The notes: generated by a model not told the origin, from the letters alone. A stretch of 21,017 bases of DNA from Rhodothermaceae bacterium (GCA_013003465.1 JABDIZ010000153.1:1-21017); one strand, 5' to 3'; positions 7,133 to 14,618 are shown, numbered from the stretch's first letter. Numbers and translations: made by a program.

Positions 7133-7888
7133 ATGTTTCTCGCGCTCGACATCGGCAACACGCAGATCAAGGCCGGATGGCATGACGGCACAGCGTGGCA
7201 GCGCGTCGAGCACGTGCCGAGCGATCCGGCAGCGGAATGGCCCACCGTGCTCGCCCGCTGGGCAGAGGATGTGACGGCGGTGGGCATGGCCTCCGTCGTG
7301 CCGGTTCTTACCCATGCCCTCACGGAGGCTACACGGAGGACGCTGGGGTTCACCCCTGCCATCGTGAGCGCTACCCTTTCCTTCCCCTTTCGTCTCGCTT
7401 ACAGCACGCCCGAGACGCTGGGCGCAGATCGGCTCGCGGCGGCAGCAGCGGCGTGGCTTCAGTTTGGGAGAAACGACGACGGAGCCGCGCGTGCTGTGGT
7501 CGCGCTCGACGCAGGCACCGCCCTCACAACCGAGGTGATTACGGCCGATGGCACCTACCTCGGCGGCGCGATTGCGCCTGGCCCGGCGCTGCTTCGGCAA
7601 GCCCTCGCCCAGGGCACCGCCCAGCTTCCCGAGGTGGACTGGCCCGATACGCCCTATGCGGTTGGTGACTCCACAACCGACGCTATCGCAGCCGGACTCT
7701 CGACTCTTTTCCTGGACGGGGTGCAAGGCCTGCTCGACCGCACAGCGGTGCACCTCCAGACCAACCCGTTCGTCGTCGCTACGGGGGGCTGGGCCCCCTG
7801 GCTCGACCGGTATCTACCGGGCATTCACCGCGTCGAGCCGCACCTTGTGCTTGATGGCATCCGCCTGCTCACCGAGTCGGCGGCTTGA
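7133..7888 (+). CDS. coaX: Type III pantothenate kinase
   Basis: Phosphorylates pantothenate, the first committed step of coenzyme A synthesis; the type III enzyme belongs to the ASKHA fold. The 251-aa product has the phosphate-1 motif DIGNT (residues 6-10), the pantothenate motif TPETLGADR (Asp99), the catalytic DAGTA (126-130) and GGAIAPG (144-150), so it looks complete. The start at 7133 gives the canonical MFLALDIGNT opening. It has no Shine-Dalgarno; the 30 nt before it are almost entirely pyrimidines. It follows birA on the same strand. Its TGA lies 3 nt from the udk stop codon on the other strand. Confidence 0.96.
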   Translation: MFLALDIGNTQIKAGWHDGTAWQRVEHVPSDPAAEWPTVLARWAEDVTAVGMASVVPVLTHALTEATRRTLGFTPAIVSATLSFPFRLAYSTPETLGADRLAAAAAAWLQFGRNDDGAARAVVALDAGTALTTEVITADGTYLGGAIAPGPALLRQALAQGTAQLPEVDWPDTPYAVGDSTTDAIAAGLSTLFLDGVQGLLDRTAVHLQTNPFVVATGGWAPWLDRYLPGIHRVEPHLVLDGIRLLTESAA

Positions 7889-7891
7889 GCC

Positions 7892-8530
7892 TCAGGCGTG
7901 CAGCGGGGCCTGCGCATCCACGGCTAAGAGCGACTGAACACGCGCGAGCACCATGTCGATGGCGACCTGGTTCTTGCCGCCACGCGGGATGATCACGTCG
8001 GCGTGCCGCTTGGAAGGCTCGACGAACTCCAGGTGCATCGGCCGGACTGTGCGGCGGTACTGCGCAAGAACCGACTCCAGCGTCCGCCCCCGGTCCGCGA
8101 TGTCCCGTTCGATCCGGCGCATCAGGCGGACATCAGCGGCAGCATCCACGTAGAGCTTGATGTCCATCCGCGCGCGCAGTTCGGGCTCCGCCAGCACGAG
8201 GATGCCTTCGACCATCACGACGGGACGAGGCGGCACCTGCACAGTCTCCTCCCGCCGACGATGCTCCGTAAAATCGTAGGTCGGCTTGTCGATGGGTGCC
8301 CCGGCCAACAGGTCGTCGAGTTGATGTACCATGAGGCCCGTTTCGAGCGCGCCCGGGTGGTCGAAGTTGAAGCGGGCACGGTCCTCCAGGGGCAGATGCG
8401 AGAGGTCCCGGTAGTAGGCATCGTGATCGAGGAGTGCGATGTGATCCGGCCCGAAGCGCTCCAGAATGCACCGTTGCACGGTCGTCTTGCCCGAGCCGGA
8501 TCCTCCCGCAATGCCGATAACGACCGACAC
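7892..8530 (-). CDS. udk: Uridine kinase
   Basis: P-loop kinase that phosphorylates uridine/cytidine in pyrimidine salvage. With the GTG start at 8530 the protein is 212 aa, typical for the family. The Walker A motif GGSGSGKT is at residues 9-16, followed by the nucleoside-binding segment DHDAYYRD and NFDHPGA. The GTG lies 4 nt after the yaaA stop and gives the usual opening MSVVIGIAGG. An ATG at 8566 would add 12 Arg/Thr-rich residues overlapping yaaA and is less likely. It appears to be the last gene of a ytxH-like, yaaA, udk run. Confidence 0.95.
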   Translation of the reverse strand: MSVVIGIAGGSGSGKTTVQRCILERFGPDHIALLDHDAYYRDLSHLPLEDRARFNFDHPGALETGLMVHQLDDLLAGAPIDKPTYDFTEHRRREETVQVPPRPVVMVEGILVLAEPELRARMDIKLYVDAAADVRLMRRIERDIADRGRTLESVLAQYRRTVRPMHLEFVEPSKRHADVIIPRGGKNQVAIDMVLARVQSLLAVDAQAPLHA

Positions 8531-8534
8531 GGCG

Positions 8535-9443
8535 CTACTCGTCGTCGTCCGCCGCTGCCGCCTCACGGCGCGCGCGCTTCTCGGCTTCGATCTCGGCGCG
8601 CATCTTCTGCCGGGCCTTCCGGCGCTTCTCCCACCCGGGGCTGGATACCATCACGATGGTGCCTCCCTTCTGGTCCAGCTCGGAGGCCTCGTAATCAACC
8701 TCATAGCCACCGGGCGCTTCCCAATCCTCCAACGCCTCCACGGAATCGGCCAATTCGGTCACGATGAAGTGGACGAGGTTGCCGCGCAGTTCCTTGACCC
8801 CGTGGGTGACCGGCTTCCGCTCACCATCCTGCTCCTTGTAGAACTTGAGCCGGTAAAGCTGCGCATAGGACTGGTCGTCCTCCCACGCATCCTCGTGCGT
8901 CCCGGGGAGCAGGTTCCAGACCGCCTTGCCTGTGAGCAGGCTGTTGAGGGCAGGCGAGAGGTGCGGGCGCCAGTACCGCGAGACCTTCCCGATCTCCTCA
9001 ACGGTGGCGTCCATCTTGAGCCGGTAGTTCGGGATCAGGTCGTCGGGCCGAAGCAGACCGAAAAGGCCCGAGAAGATGACGCCGTTCTCCAACAGGCGGC
9101 GTTGCGCACCAGTGGGCAGGGCGGCGAACTCCATCGCCTGGTACATCACGCCGGGCCCGTAGCGATCGATAGCCGCCATGAGCGGGCTGTTGTAGATGGC
9201 CTGGTTGGCCTCCACCGCTTCGCGCAGCGTCTCGTCCTTGACGCCGAAGAACTTTTCGAGGTCGTCCTCGGCGGCGATGTAGCGCTGGAGCGCATCGATG
9301 AGCGTGCGTCGCTCCGCGTTGAGGTCCGAGAAGTAATTGAACGTGTTCGACGAGCGGTAGTCGAACATGTCCGGGGCGAGGGGATTGCCGCCGGGCTCTT
9401 TGCCCTCGGCGCTCGGCATCAGAATGGCGAAACGCACCGACAT
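8535..9443 (-). CDS. yaaA: Peroxide stress protein YaaA / UPF0246 family
   Basis: A YaaA-family protein; in Escherichia coli YaaA lowers intracellular free iron during peroxide stress and binds DNA, but its exact mechanism is unclear. The match rests on the family signature VIFSGLFGLLRPDDLIPNYR, then KMDA, the segment WNLLP, and the late part HFIVTELADSVEALEDWEAPGGYEVD. The protein is 302 aa against about 258 in E. coli. The difference includes an N-terminal insert (residues 12-35) and a C-terminal tail of about 30 alternating Arg/Lys/Glu residues ending in four acidic residues, likely helical. It lies between the ytxH-like gene and udk. Confidence 0.85.
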   Translation of the reverse strand: MSVRFAILMPSAEGKEPGGNPLAPDMFDYRSSNTFNYFSDLNAERRTLIDALQRYIAAEDDLEKFFGVKDETLREAVEANQAIYNSPLMAAIDRYGPGVMYQAMEFAALPTGAQRRLLENGVIFSGLFGLLRPDDLIPNYRLKMDATVEEIGKVSRYWRPHLSPALNSLLTGKAVWNLLPGTHEDAWEDDQSYAQLYRLKFYKEQDGERKPVTHGVKELRGNLVHFIVTELADSVEALEDWEAPGGYEVDYEASELDQKGGTIVMVSSPGWEKRRKARQKMRAEIEAEKRARREAAAADDDE

Positions 9444-9499
9444 CTATGGTTCGCGCGGTAGGTGAGTGGGTGATGAAACCGCGCGGGGCGCGGAGGGCC

Positions 9500-9835
9500 T
9501 CAAGACGCGCGGCGAAGTGGAGGATCGCCGCCGCGGCGCTCCCGAGCCTCGCTCATGAGGGCGTCGGCCTCGCTGAGCAGTTGCTGGGCCTGCTCGCGGG
9601 CATCGGCCACGAGGGCATCGGCTGTCTTGCGCGCCTCGCTCTGGTCGGCGTTTTCGGCGAGCCGGTTGATGAGCCCGGTCAACTGACCGGACCAGCGGTC
9701 GAGCAGGTACGCGGCGCGCTGCCGCACCTGACGTCCCTCATCCGGCGCCATGAGAATGCCTAGGGCGAAGCCTGCGGCTCCACCGACGAGCAGCCCCACC
9801 ACGGAGGCCTGGAGGGTGCGTCGAGAATCACTCAT
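9500..9835 (-). CDS. YtxH domain-containing small membrane protein
   Basis: A 111-aa protein with one N-terminal membrane helix (about residues 11-30, rich in Gly and Ala) followed by the YtxH-type signature APDEGRQVRQR. The rest is a long charged helix, probably coiled coil, rich in Ala, Glu and Gln with Arg spaced regularly. YtxH-family proteins are general-stress or envelope-associated proteins of unclear function; none can be assigned here. A TATGTTGC box lies 36 nt before the ATG. Downstream genes yaaA and udk are on the same strand; the stress link with yaaA is suggestive only. Confidence 0.8.
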   Translation of the reverse strand: MSDSRRTLQASVVGLLVGGAAGFALGILMAPDEGRQVRQRAAYLLDRWSGQLTGLINRLAENADQSEARKTADALVADAREQAQQLLSEADALMSEARERRGGDPPLRRAS

Positions 9836-9871
9836 AAGCAGGAAAGAAGAGGCGAGGCAGCAGCCAGTTCT

Positions 9872-9879
9872 GCAACATA
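9872..9879 (-). promoter_or_regulatory. Possible -7-like box of ytxH-yaaA-udk
   Basis: TATGTTGC on the minus strand, 36 nt before the ytxH-like ATG, fitting the TAnnTTGC pattern seen at other starts here. A -33 TTG is not obvious. Confidence 0.35.
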
Positions 9880-9944
9880 CGGCGCCACCTCTGGTTCGCG
9901 CGACTCACGGGCCGTCCTGATGCGGCCGTGCTGGACCGCAACAC

Positions 9945-9978
9945 GAGAAGCTGCGTCCGAGCACAGACGCAGCTTCTC
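9945..9978 (-). terminator. Hairpin after the 31-aa ribosomal protein gene
   Basis: Perfect 13-bp stem, arms 9945-9957 (GAGAAGCTGCGTC) and 9966-9978, loop of 8 nt. It sits between the stop of the small ribosomal protein gene and the ytxH-like promoter box. No clear T-run follows, so termination may be inefficient or Rho-aided. Confidence 0.6.
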
Positions 9979-10012
9979 ACCACTTTCCAGACGGCTCCAT
10001 CAGGGATGCCGA

Positions 10013-10108
10013 CTAGCGGTTCTTCTTCTTGTGGCGGTTCTTACGAAGCCGCTTCTTCCGCTTGTGTGTGGCGATCTTGTGGCGCTTGCGCTTACGTCCG
10101 CAGGGCAT
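10013..10108 (-). CDS. AURKAIP1/COX24 domain small ribosomal protein (mS38/bS22-like)
   Basis: A 31-residue protein, about two thirds Lys, Arg and His, beginning MPCGRKRKRHKIATHKRKK and ending RLRKNRHKKKNR. This matches the small AURKAIP1/COX24-domain proteins annotated across Bacteroidota, which are related to mitochondrial ribosomal protein mS38. It is therefore most likely a structural peptide of the small ribosomal subunit, inserted into rRNA. The frame was found by reading the minus strand; at 32 codons it is below common gene-finding cut-offs. It has its own promoter candidate (10154-10185) and a following hairpin (9945-9978), so it appears to be a single-gene unit. Cys3 is a small oddity I cannot interpret. 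Confidence 0.9.
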   Translation of the reverse strand: MPCGRKRKRHKIATHKRKKRLRKNRHKKKNR

Positions 10109-10153
10109 AGAGTGTCCCGGTCTGGATGGATATCGTTGATGTCGAGGGGGCCT

Positions 10154-10185
10154 TCAAGATACGGATGCTGCCGCTAGGGACACAA
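10154..10185 (-). promoter_or_regulatory. Promoter candidate of the 31-aa ribosomal protein gene
   Basis: On the minus strand TTG (10185-10183) is followed after 21 nt by TATCTTGA (10161-10154), 45 nt before the ATG at 10108. This is the only box here with a good -33 TTG at the spacing reported for Bacteroidota promoters (about 17-23 nt). Confidence 0.45.
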
Positions 10186-10494
10186 TCCACGCGTATCGCA
10201 GAGGAATGGCTTCACGCGGAACGCACCCCACAAGATCCGACGGATGTGCAATCCGATGTGCTCTTGGGCGGCTCTTCACCGCCCGGCAGGGGTATTCCCC
10301 ATTCGTGTACACCGCTGTACAGCGGACTGCACACCTCGCGTCTGGCAATCGTCCTTTCAGGACGCTGCTCGTGTCCACTCCGGCTTGGCATGTTGCTTGG
10401 TAGAAGGGCCAGTGAAGTCTGGGATCCCTCCTTTCTCCAGACTCAGCTCGAGCATCTCTACGTGTGCATGGCCCGATGGGCCAGCCTCGTACGT

Positions 10495-10537
10495 CGGGCG
10501 GACACGTTTGGGTGAGCGTGTCCGCCCGGCTTTTTTT
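10495..10537 (+). terminator. Strong intrinsic terminator
   Basis: Perfect 12-bp GC-rich stem, arms 10495-10506 (CGGGCGGACACG) and 10517-10528, loop of 10 nt, then GC and seven T (10531-10537). It is the most canonical terminator in the window. No plus-strand protein gene precedes it, which is the main reason to suspect a non-coding RNA upstream. Confidence 0.9.
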
Positions 10538-10567
10538 ATGCCCTGGCCGGTGGCTGGCGTCCGCGTA

Positions 10568-10575
10568 TACTTTGC
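10568..10575 (+). promoter_or_regulatory. -7-like box of small lipoprotein gene
   Basis: TACTTTGC, 25 nt before the ATG at 10601 and 30 nt after the terminator T-run. The overlapping TATACT (10566-10571) also resembles a classic -10 box. No -35/-33 partner is clear. Confidence 0.4.
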
Positions 10576-10600
10576 ACTTGAACGCATTCCGCTTTGCTGC

Positions 10601-11077
10601 ATGGTACGCTCCCGCGCCGCCCTCGCTTGCCTGGTCCTTGGCCTTGGTCTCACGGCTTGCGCGCCGTCAATCACACCGCTCTATCGTGACTACGAAGTCC
10701 GCGCCACCCTCTCCTCTGACGTCTCGAACGAGGGCGAGGTGTTCATGCGGATCCGGTCGGCCTTGACCGAAGCGGGCTGGACGGAAGCGCCCGCCGATGC
10801 ACCGACGGTTGTCTCGACCGAGCCACGCACGGTTTCCGACTGGGGCCTCTCCCGCACGGAGGTTTCGCTGGATGTAGCGCCCATCGGCGACCGGTTCGTG
10901 CGCGTCTACTTCCACCCGGTGCGCTACTCGGCACTCGGTGGTCGGACGAAGGTGCCCTACCTCAACAGCGGAGTCCGTCGTGCCCTCCTTCCCGACCTCA
11001 ACGAGGCCCTGGCCGCACAGGGCTTCGTGGTCCTCGGCACCCCCCGCGAGCGCGACGAAGAGACCGTGGAAAGCTGA
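10601..11077 (+). CDS. Small putative lipoprotein of unknown function
   Basis: Product of 158 aa, not recognised as a named family. The N-terminus is a lipoprotein signal: Met-Val-Arg-Ser-Arg, a hydrophobic stretch and lipobox LTAC at about residue 20, so the mature protein should be lipid-anchored. The mature part begins APSITPLYRDYEV, with predicted alternating strands and helices (VFMRIRSALTEAGWTEA, then RFVRVYFHPVRYS). It has no catalytic motif I can name and no further membrane helix. It has its own promoter-like box and is followed after 76 nt by tmRNA. It looks like a stand-alone envelope gene. Confidence 0.85.
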   Translation: MVRSRAALACLVLGLGLTACAPSITPLYRDYEVRATLSSDVSNEGEVFMRIRSALTEAGWTEAPADAPTVVSTEPRTVSDWGLSRTEVSLDVAPIGDRFVRVYFHPVRYSALGGRTKVPYLNSGVRRALLPDLNEALAAQGFVVLGTPRERDEETVES

Positions 11078-11153
11078 GCGGCGGGGAACTGCCCGGTGCT
11101 ACAGCGATATCACCGGTCGCCCTGCTCACGCGGAGCGTGTTCTTTCAATACCT

Positions 11154-11524
11154 GGGGATGTTTTGGTTTCGACGGATGGATGGTGCGGCAGGCTGCGTGC
11201 CGGGTGGTTCTCAACACGCCCGTGACACCCGTTGAGAAATTGGATAGTTGCCAACGACTACTCCTACGCGCTGGCGGCATAACGTCCGCTAGCTGTCTCG
11301 GGATGGGCTCGCTCATCGGCGTGTCCCGAGACATCGACTCAGATGAGCTAGCTGTGTAGGCTCCGGCTGAGCCGAAGCAGCGAAATCCAATCAGCCTGCG
11401 TTGATTCGGAAGCCCCGTCCGTGGGCTCTGCCGACTCAGCAAAGACCCTCAATACGCGGACTACGCATGTAGACGCCTGGACTGTACGTCTATTCGGACC
11501 CGGGTTCGACTCCCGGCATCTCCA
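11154..11524 (+). ncRNA. ssrA: Transfer-messenger RNA (tmRNA)
   Basis: Rescues stalled ribosomes by trans-translation with SmpB. The 5' end GGGGATGTTTTGGTTTCGAC is the conserved tmRNA opening; GGGGATG (11154-11160) pairs with CATCTCC (11517-11523) as the acceptor stem. The T arm CGGGTTCGACTCCCG is near the 3' end. The tag frame starts at GCC 11250 and reads ANDYSYALAA, then TAA at 11280-11282; the C-terminal ALAA is the usual protease signal. The 3' end reads A11524 then CTT, so CCA is not encoded and must be added enzymatically. One-piece form, 371 nt. Its terminator is at 11528-11562. Confidence 0.97.
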
Positions 11525-11527
11525 CTT

Positions 11528-11562
11528 GAACGCCTCACTTCGTTTGCCGAAGTGAGGCGTTC
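11528..11562. terminator. Terminator between tmRNA and dapF, likely bidirectional
   Basis: Perfect 15-bp stem, arms 11528-11542 (GAACGCCTCACTTCG) and 11548-11562, 5-nt loop TTTGC, starting 4 nt after tmRNA. The plus side is followed by CTGTTTACT, only weakly T-rich. It is 18 nt from the dapF stop on the other strand, so it can serve both. Confidence 0.8.
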
Positions 11563-11580
11563 CTGTTTACTGGGGCCACC

Positions 11581-12444
11581 TTACGTTTCCAGGGTCCCCT
11601 GATAAACGGTCTCCGCGGAGCCTTCGAGTGTGAGGGTGCGAACGGCCTCCGCTGAGGTCTCTCCGTTCGGAAGCGAGAATCCAACAGTGAGTGTCCCACC
11701 CGGCATCTCAATCGCGACCTGATCGGCACCAATGCGACCAGCGAGTCGTGCCACCAGAGCCGACGCGAGGGCGCCCGTTCCGCAGGCCAGCGTCTCGCCC
11801 TCTACCCCCTTCTCGTAGGTCCGTGCACGGACACGGGCTTGCTCACCATCTTCAACCACTTCCACGAAGTTGACGTTCGCCCCAGCAGGCGCTAGGGCTG
11901 AATCGCACCGGATGGCCGGGCCTTCGTCGGCGAGCGGAGCGTTCTGGACATCGTCCACGAAGCGCACGGTGTGCTCGGTGCCGGTCCAGATGCCGAACGT
12001 TTCGCCCTCGACCTGGGCTTCAGCCAGCGTGACCGTCGTGAAGGCGCGCGGCGAAGGAACATGAAGCCGCACAGGCGCCGTCGGTTCCGCAGGCGTGTCA
12101 GCCGTGTAGCGTCCGCCATCCGTGTCGAAGACGAGCGGATCGCCTTTGATACCCGCCATCCGAGCGAAGCGGGCGAGGCAGCGCGCCCCGTTGCCACACA
12201 TCGTCCCGAGCGAACCGTCGGCGTTGAAGTAGCGCATGCGGAAGTGCGCGCCGTCGGTCTCGGGCGGATTGAGTGCCAGAATTCCATCTGCCCCGACCCC
12301 CGTGCGACGGGGGCAGAACCGCCGCGCCAGACCCGACAGCTCCGCGTCGTTGAAGTGCAGGAAGCGGTTGTCGAGCACGATGAAGTCGTTGCCCGCCCCG
12401 TTCATCTTGGTGAAGGGGACGACGAGCGCGCGGGGATTGAGCAT
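11581..12444 (-). CDS. dapF: Diaminopimelate epimerase
   Basis: Interconverts LL- and meso-diaminopimelate in the lysine and peptidoglycan pathway, in the cytoplasm. The 287-aa protein has both catalytic cysteines in conserved settings: Cys83 in MCGNGARC and Cys221 in ACGTGA. The opening FTKMNGAGNDFIVLDNR (residues 11-27) is the family N-terminal signature. Start at 12444 gives a 10-residue lead before that signature. Divergent from the PhoH-like gene; the region between (12445-12535) holds no clear promoter box that I can defend. Confidence 0.97.
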   Translation of the reverse strand: MLNPRALVVPFTKMNGAGNDFIVLDNRFLHFNDAELSGLARRFCPRRTGVGADGILALNPPETDGAHFRMRYFNADGSLGTMCGNGARCLARFARMAGIKGDPLVFDTDGGRYTADTPAEPTAPVRLHVPSPRAFTTVTLAEAQVEGETFGIWTGTEHTVRFVDDVQNAPLADEGPAIRCDSALAPAGANVNFVEVVEDGEQARVRARTYEKGVEGETLACGTGALASALVARLAGRIGADQVAIEMPGGTLTVGFSLPNGETSAEAVRTLTLEGSAETVYQGTLET

Positions 12445-12535
12445 CGGTGGACAGACGGTGTGGAAAGGGCGAGCTTACGCACGAACCAACTCGGCCCGCG
12501 CGCGTAGCGGACGAAAACCCAACCCCGACCGCCAC

Positions 12536-13498
12536 TTGACTGAGAAAACCGTTACCATCGAGGGCGTAGAGCCCCTGCTGCTCTTCGGCTTCAACGACAT
12601 CTACCTGAAACGAATCGAAGCAGCCTTCGCAGACACGCGTATCGTCGCGCGCGGCAACCAGGTCCATCTGCGGGGCGCAGCCGACGACGTGGAGCGGATT
12701 GAGCGCGTGCTTGGCGAACTGCTCGTGGTGCTCAACCGCAACGGCAACCTGACCGAGAACGACGTCGAGACGGTCCTTGACCTCACCACGGTTGGCGAGG
12801 GACTCCAGCGCGCGGACACAGCGGATACCATCCTGTTCACGCCCTCGGGTGGCACCATCAAGGCGAAGACGCCAGGGCAGGTGCGGCTCGTGGAAGAGGC
12901 GCGACAGAACGATATCGTGTTCGCCGTCGGCCCAGCAGGCACGGGCAAGACGTACACGGCCGTGGCTTTGGCCGTGAGTGCACTCAAAAGCCGTCAGGTG
13001 AAAAAGATCGTCTTGAGCCGTCCGGCGGTCGAGGCGGGCGAGAGCCTCGGCTTCCTCCCCGGCGACCTCCGCGAGAAGGTGGACCCGTACCTCCGCCCGC
13101 TCTACGACGCCCTCGAAGACATGACACCACGCGAGAAGCTGGGCGGCTACCTGGAGCAGAACATCGTGGAGATCGTGCCGCTGGCCTACATGCGCGGGCG
13201 CACGTTGAGCAGCGCGTTCGTGATTCTGGACGAGGCGCAGAACGCCACCGCTGCGCAAATGAAGATGTTTCTGACCCGCCTCGGCGCAGGCAGCCGCGCC
13301 ATTGTCACGGGCGACGTAACGCAGACCGACCTGCCGAGCCGCGCTCAGAGCGGCCTCGTGCAGGCCCGCCGCATCCTCGAAGGCATCGACGGCATCGGCT
13401 TCGTGGACTTCGACCGCGGCGATGTGGTGCGCCACCGCCTCGTGATGGACATCATTGAGGCGTATGAAAAGGCCGGGGATGACGGCCGAAGACCGTAG
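12536..13498 (+). CDS. PhoH-like ATPase
   Basis: A cytoplasmic P-loop ATPase of the PhoH/PhoL family, linked to RNA metabolism (ybeZ-type) in many bacteria. The protein is 320 aa, typical of the family. An N-terminal KH-like part (about 10-70, FGFNDIYLKRIEAAF) precedes Walker A GPAGTGKT (132-139), SRPAVEAGESLGFLPGDL and Walker B ILDEAQN (Asp232, Glu233), then TGDVTQTDLP. No ATG is available near the family start; TTG at 12536 (MTEKTVTIEG) gives the right length. An open frame runs about 100 codons further upstream across dapF and is rejected as a start. The usual neighbour ybeY is not present here. Confidence 0.93.
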   Translation: MTEKTVTIEGVEPLLLFGFNDIYLKRIEAAFADTRIVARGNQVHLRGAADDVERIERVLGELLVVLNRNGNLTENDVETVLDLTTVGEGLQRADTADTILFTPSGGTIKAKTPGQVRLVEEARQNDIVFAVGPAGTGKTYTAVALAVSALKSRQVKKIVLSRPAVEAGESLGFLPGDLREKVDPYLRPLYDALEDMTPREKLGGYLEQNIVEIVPLAYMRGRTLSSAFVILDEAQNATAAQMKMFLTRLGAGSRAIVTGDVTQTDLPSRAQSGLVQARRILEGIDGIGFVDFDRGDVVRHRLVMDIIEAYEKAGDDGRRP

Positions 13499-13560
13499 CG
13501 GCCCGGGTTTCTTCTTTGCGCGAGGGGGCCTATTCTGGTGACGAATTCGCCCCTGAGCCC

Positions 13561-14529
13561 ATGACACGTCGCCTAACCCTCATCCTCTTTGCTGCAGTGG
13601 TATCCCACGCAACTGCGGCACAGGACGTGACCCTCGCCACCTTCAACTGCGAGTTCCTCGTCCGGCAGAAGGTGCACATCAAGTTTGGCGAATCGTTCAA
13701 CCTGAGCGGCGCAGCAGCAACGACCTGGAACCAGCCGGGCTTTCGCGATGCACGGTTCGGCGAGGCGGCGGCGGCGGTGGCGGATGTGCTAGCCTCCCTC
13801 AACACCGACGTCCTGCTGCTCACCGAAGTCGGCAATGCGACCGATGTAGAGGAACTGCACGACTCGCTCGCGGCGCGAGGTGCCCCGTACCCCTTCCGCT
13901 TTGTCGGGCGCTCGCGCGACAGCTCGACCGGGCAGCATGTGGCGGTCCTCTCGCGCCTGCCCCTGTCGGGGTTCCACGAGGAGATCCGAGGGCGCGAGGG
14001 CTACCTCCCGGAACTGGACGATCCCGAGACGGAAGACGACACCGGCCTGAGCAAAGCGCTCCGTGTAACCGTCGATGCGCATGGGCGCCCGCTGATCGTC
14101 TACCTCGCGCACCTCATCGCGGAGCGCGGAGGCCCGGAGGCCGACGCCCAGCGTGTCGCTCAGGCCTCGCTGCTGCGGCGGCATATGCTTCCAGCACTGC
14201 TCGCCGACAGCCTCGTCATAGCGGCTGGCGATTTCAACGACCGTCGCGGCCAGCCTGCCCTCCTCCGCCTGCGGGGCTTTGACGACCTGTTCCCGGACCT
14301 CATCCAGACCGGCCTCTCCCGCTACTTCAGCGATGACGAGGTGGGCGAACGGTGGACCTACACGTTCGATGGCGTGCGGGGACAGATCGACCATGTGCTG
14401 GTGTCCTACGGGGTGAAGGATGCGTGCCGGAGCCAGCGGGGAATCGAAACCCGTATCGTCGAGCACAACAACGCGCTCGCTTCCGACCACCGTCCGCTCG
14501 TCGTCACGCTGCACTTGCAGAGCAACTAA
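13561..14529 (+). CDS. Secreted endonuclease/exonuclease/phosphatase family protein
   Basis: A metal-dependent phosphodiesterase fold (DNase I/EEP superfamily). The 322-aa precursor has a cleavable-looking signal peptide (MTRRLTLILFAAVVSHATAA, then Gln). Active-site features: Asn29 (TFNCEF), Glu89 (LLLTEVG), Asp224 and Asn226 (AGDFNDRRG), Asp277-His278 (IDHVLVS) and Asp309-His310 (SDHRPLV). His184 in YLAHL takes the place of the usual NTHL/NVHL motif. Start at 13561 is chosen because it begins the signal peptide; the upstream 15 codons are polar. The substrate could be DNA, RNA or a phosphoester; the sequence does not decide. It follows the PhoH-like gene after 62 nt. Confidence 0.88.
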   Translation: MTRRLTLILFAAVVSHATAAQDVTLATFNCEFLVRQKVHIKFGESFNLSGAAATTWNQPGFRDARFGEAAAAVADVLASLNTDVLLLTEVGNATDVEELHDSLAARGAPYPFRFVGRSRDSSTGQHVAVLSRLPLSGFHEEIRGREGYLPELDDPETEDDTGLSKALRVTVDAHGRPLIVYLAHLIAERGGPEADAQRVAQASLLRRHMLPALLADSLVIAAGDFNDRRGQPALLRLRGFDDLFPDLIQTGLSRYFSDDEVGERWTYTFDGVRGQIDHVLVSYGVKDACRSQRGIETRIVEHNNALASDHRPLVVTLHLQSN

Positions 14530-14618
14530 CGGATTCGCCGGATACGGATTCGTTTCGCGTTCACGATCCCCGCCCGCGGCGTGCCGTTGGAGGCGATTCG
14601 CATCCTCACCCCGCTCCT

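Larger units (their letters stand above)
10131..10537 (+). ncRNA. Putative structured non-coding RNA, unidentified
   Basis: A stretch with no convincing coding frame contains a series of helices and ends in a strong plus-strand terminator. Helices: 10241-10245/10251-10255 inside 10231-10235/10262-10266; 10266-10271/10279-10284 (6 bp); 10289-10292/10297-10300; 10312-10316/10321-10325 inside 10305-10308/10331-10334; 10351-10355/10359-10363; 10416-10422/10437-10443 (7 bp); 10469-10474/10478-10483 (6 bp). A TATCGTTG box at 10131-10138 is one mismatch from the Bacteroidota -7 element, so a transcript would begin near 10145 (about 390 nt). I looked for RNase P (GAGGAAAGTCC, ACAGA) and SRP RNA motifs and found neither. 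6S RNA is possible but unproven. The true 5' end is uncertain. Confidence 0.4.

Noticed and set aside
9446..9901. 11-mer TGGTTCGCGCG near the yaaA start and upstream of the ytxH-like gene
   Set aside because: Only two copies, one inside the likely operon, in CG-rich sequence; too short to call a repeat or operator.
10126..10515. 129-codon plus-strand frame in the hairpin-rich region
   Set aside because: Composition unlike the neighbouring genes (Cys, Ser, Trp scattered), no domain, and it spans most of the hairpins and half of the terminator stem.
10145..10537. RNase P RNA as identity of the structured region
   Set aside because: Length fits, but the conserved P4 strands (GAGGAAAGTCC and ACAGA...GGCTTA) are not present on either strand.
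12098..13567. 489-codon open frame on the minus strand opposite the PhoH-like gene
   Set aside because: It is antisense to a gene with intact Walker motifs, has no recognisable domain and is rich in His/Val/Glu as expected from the complement of GC-rich codons.
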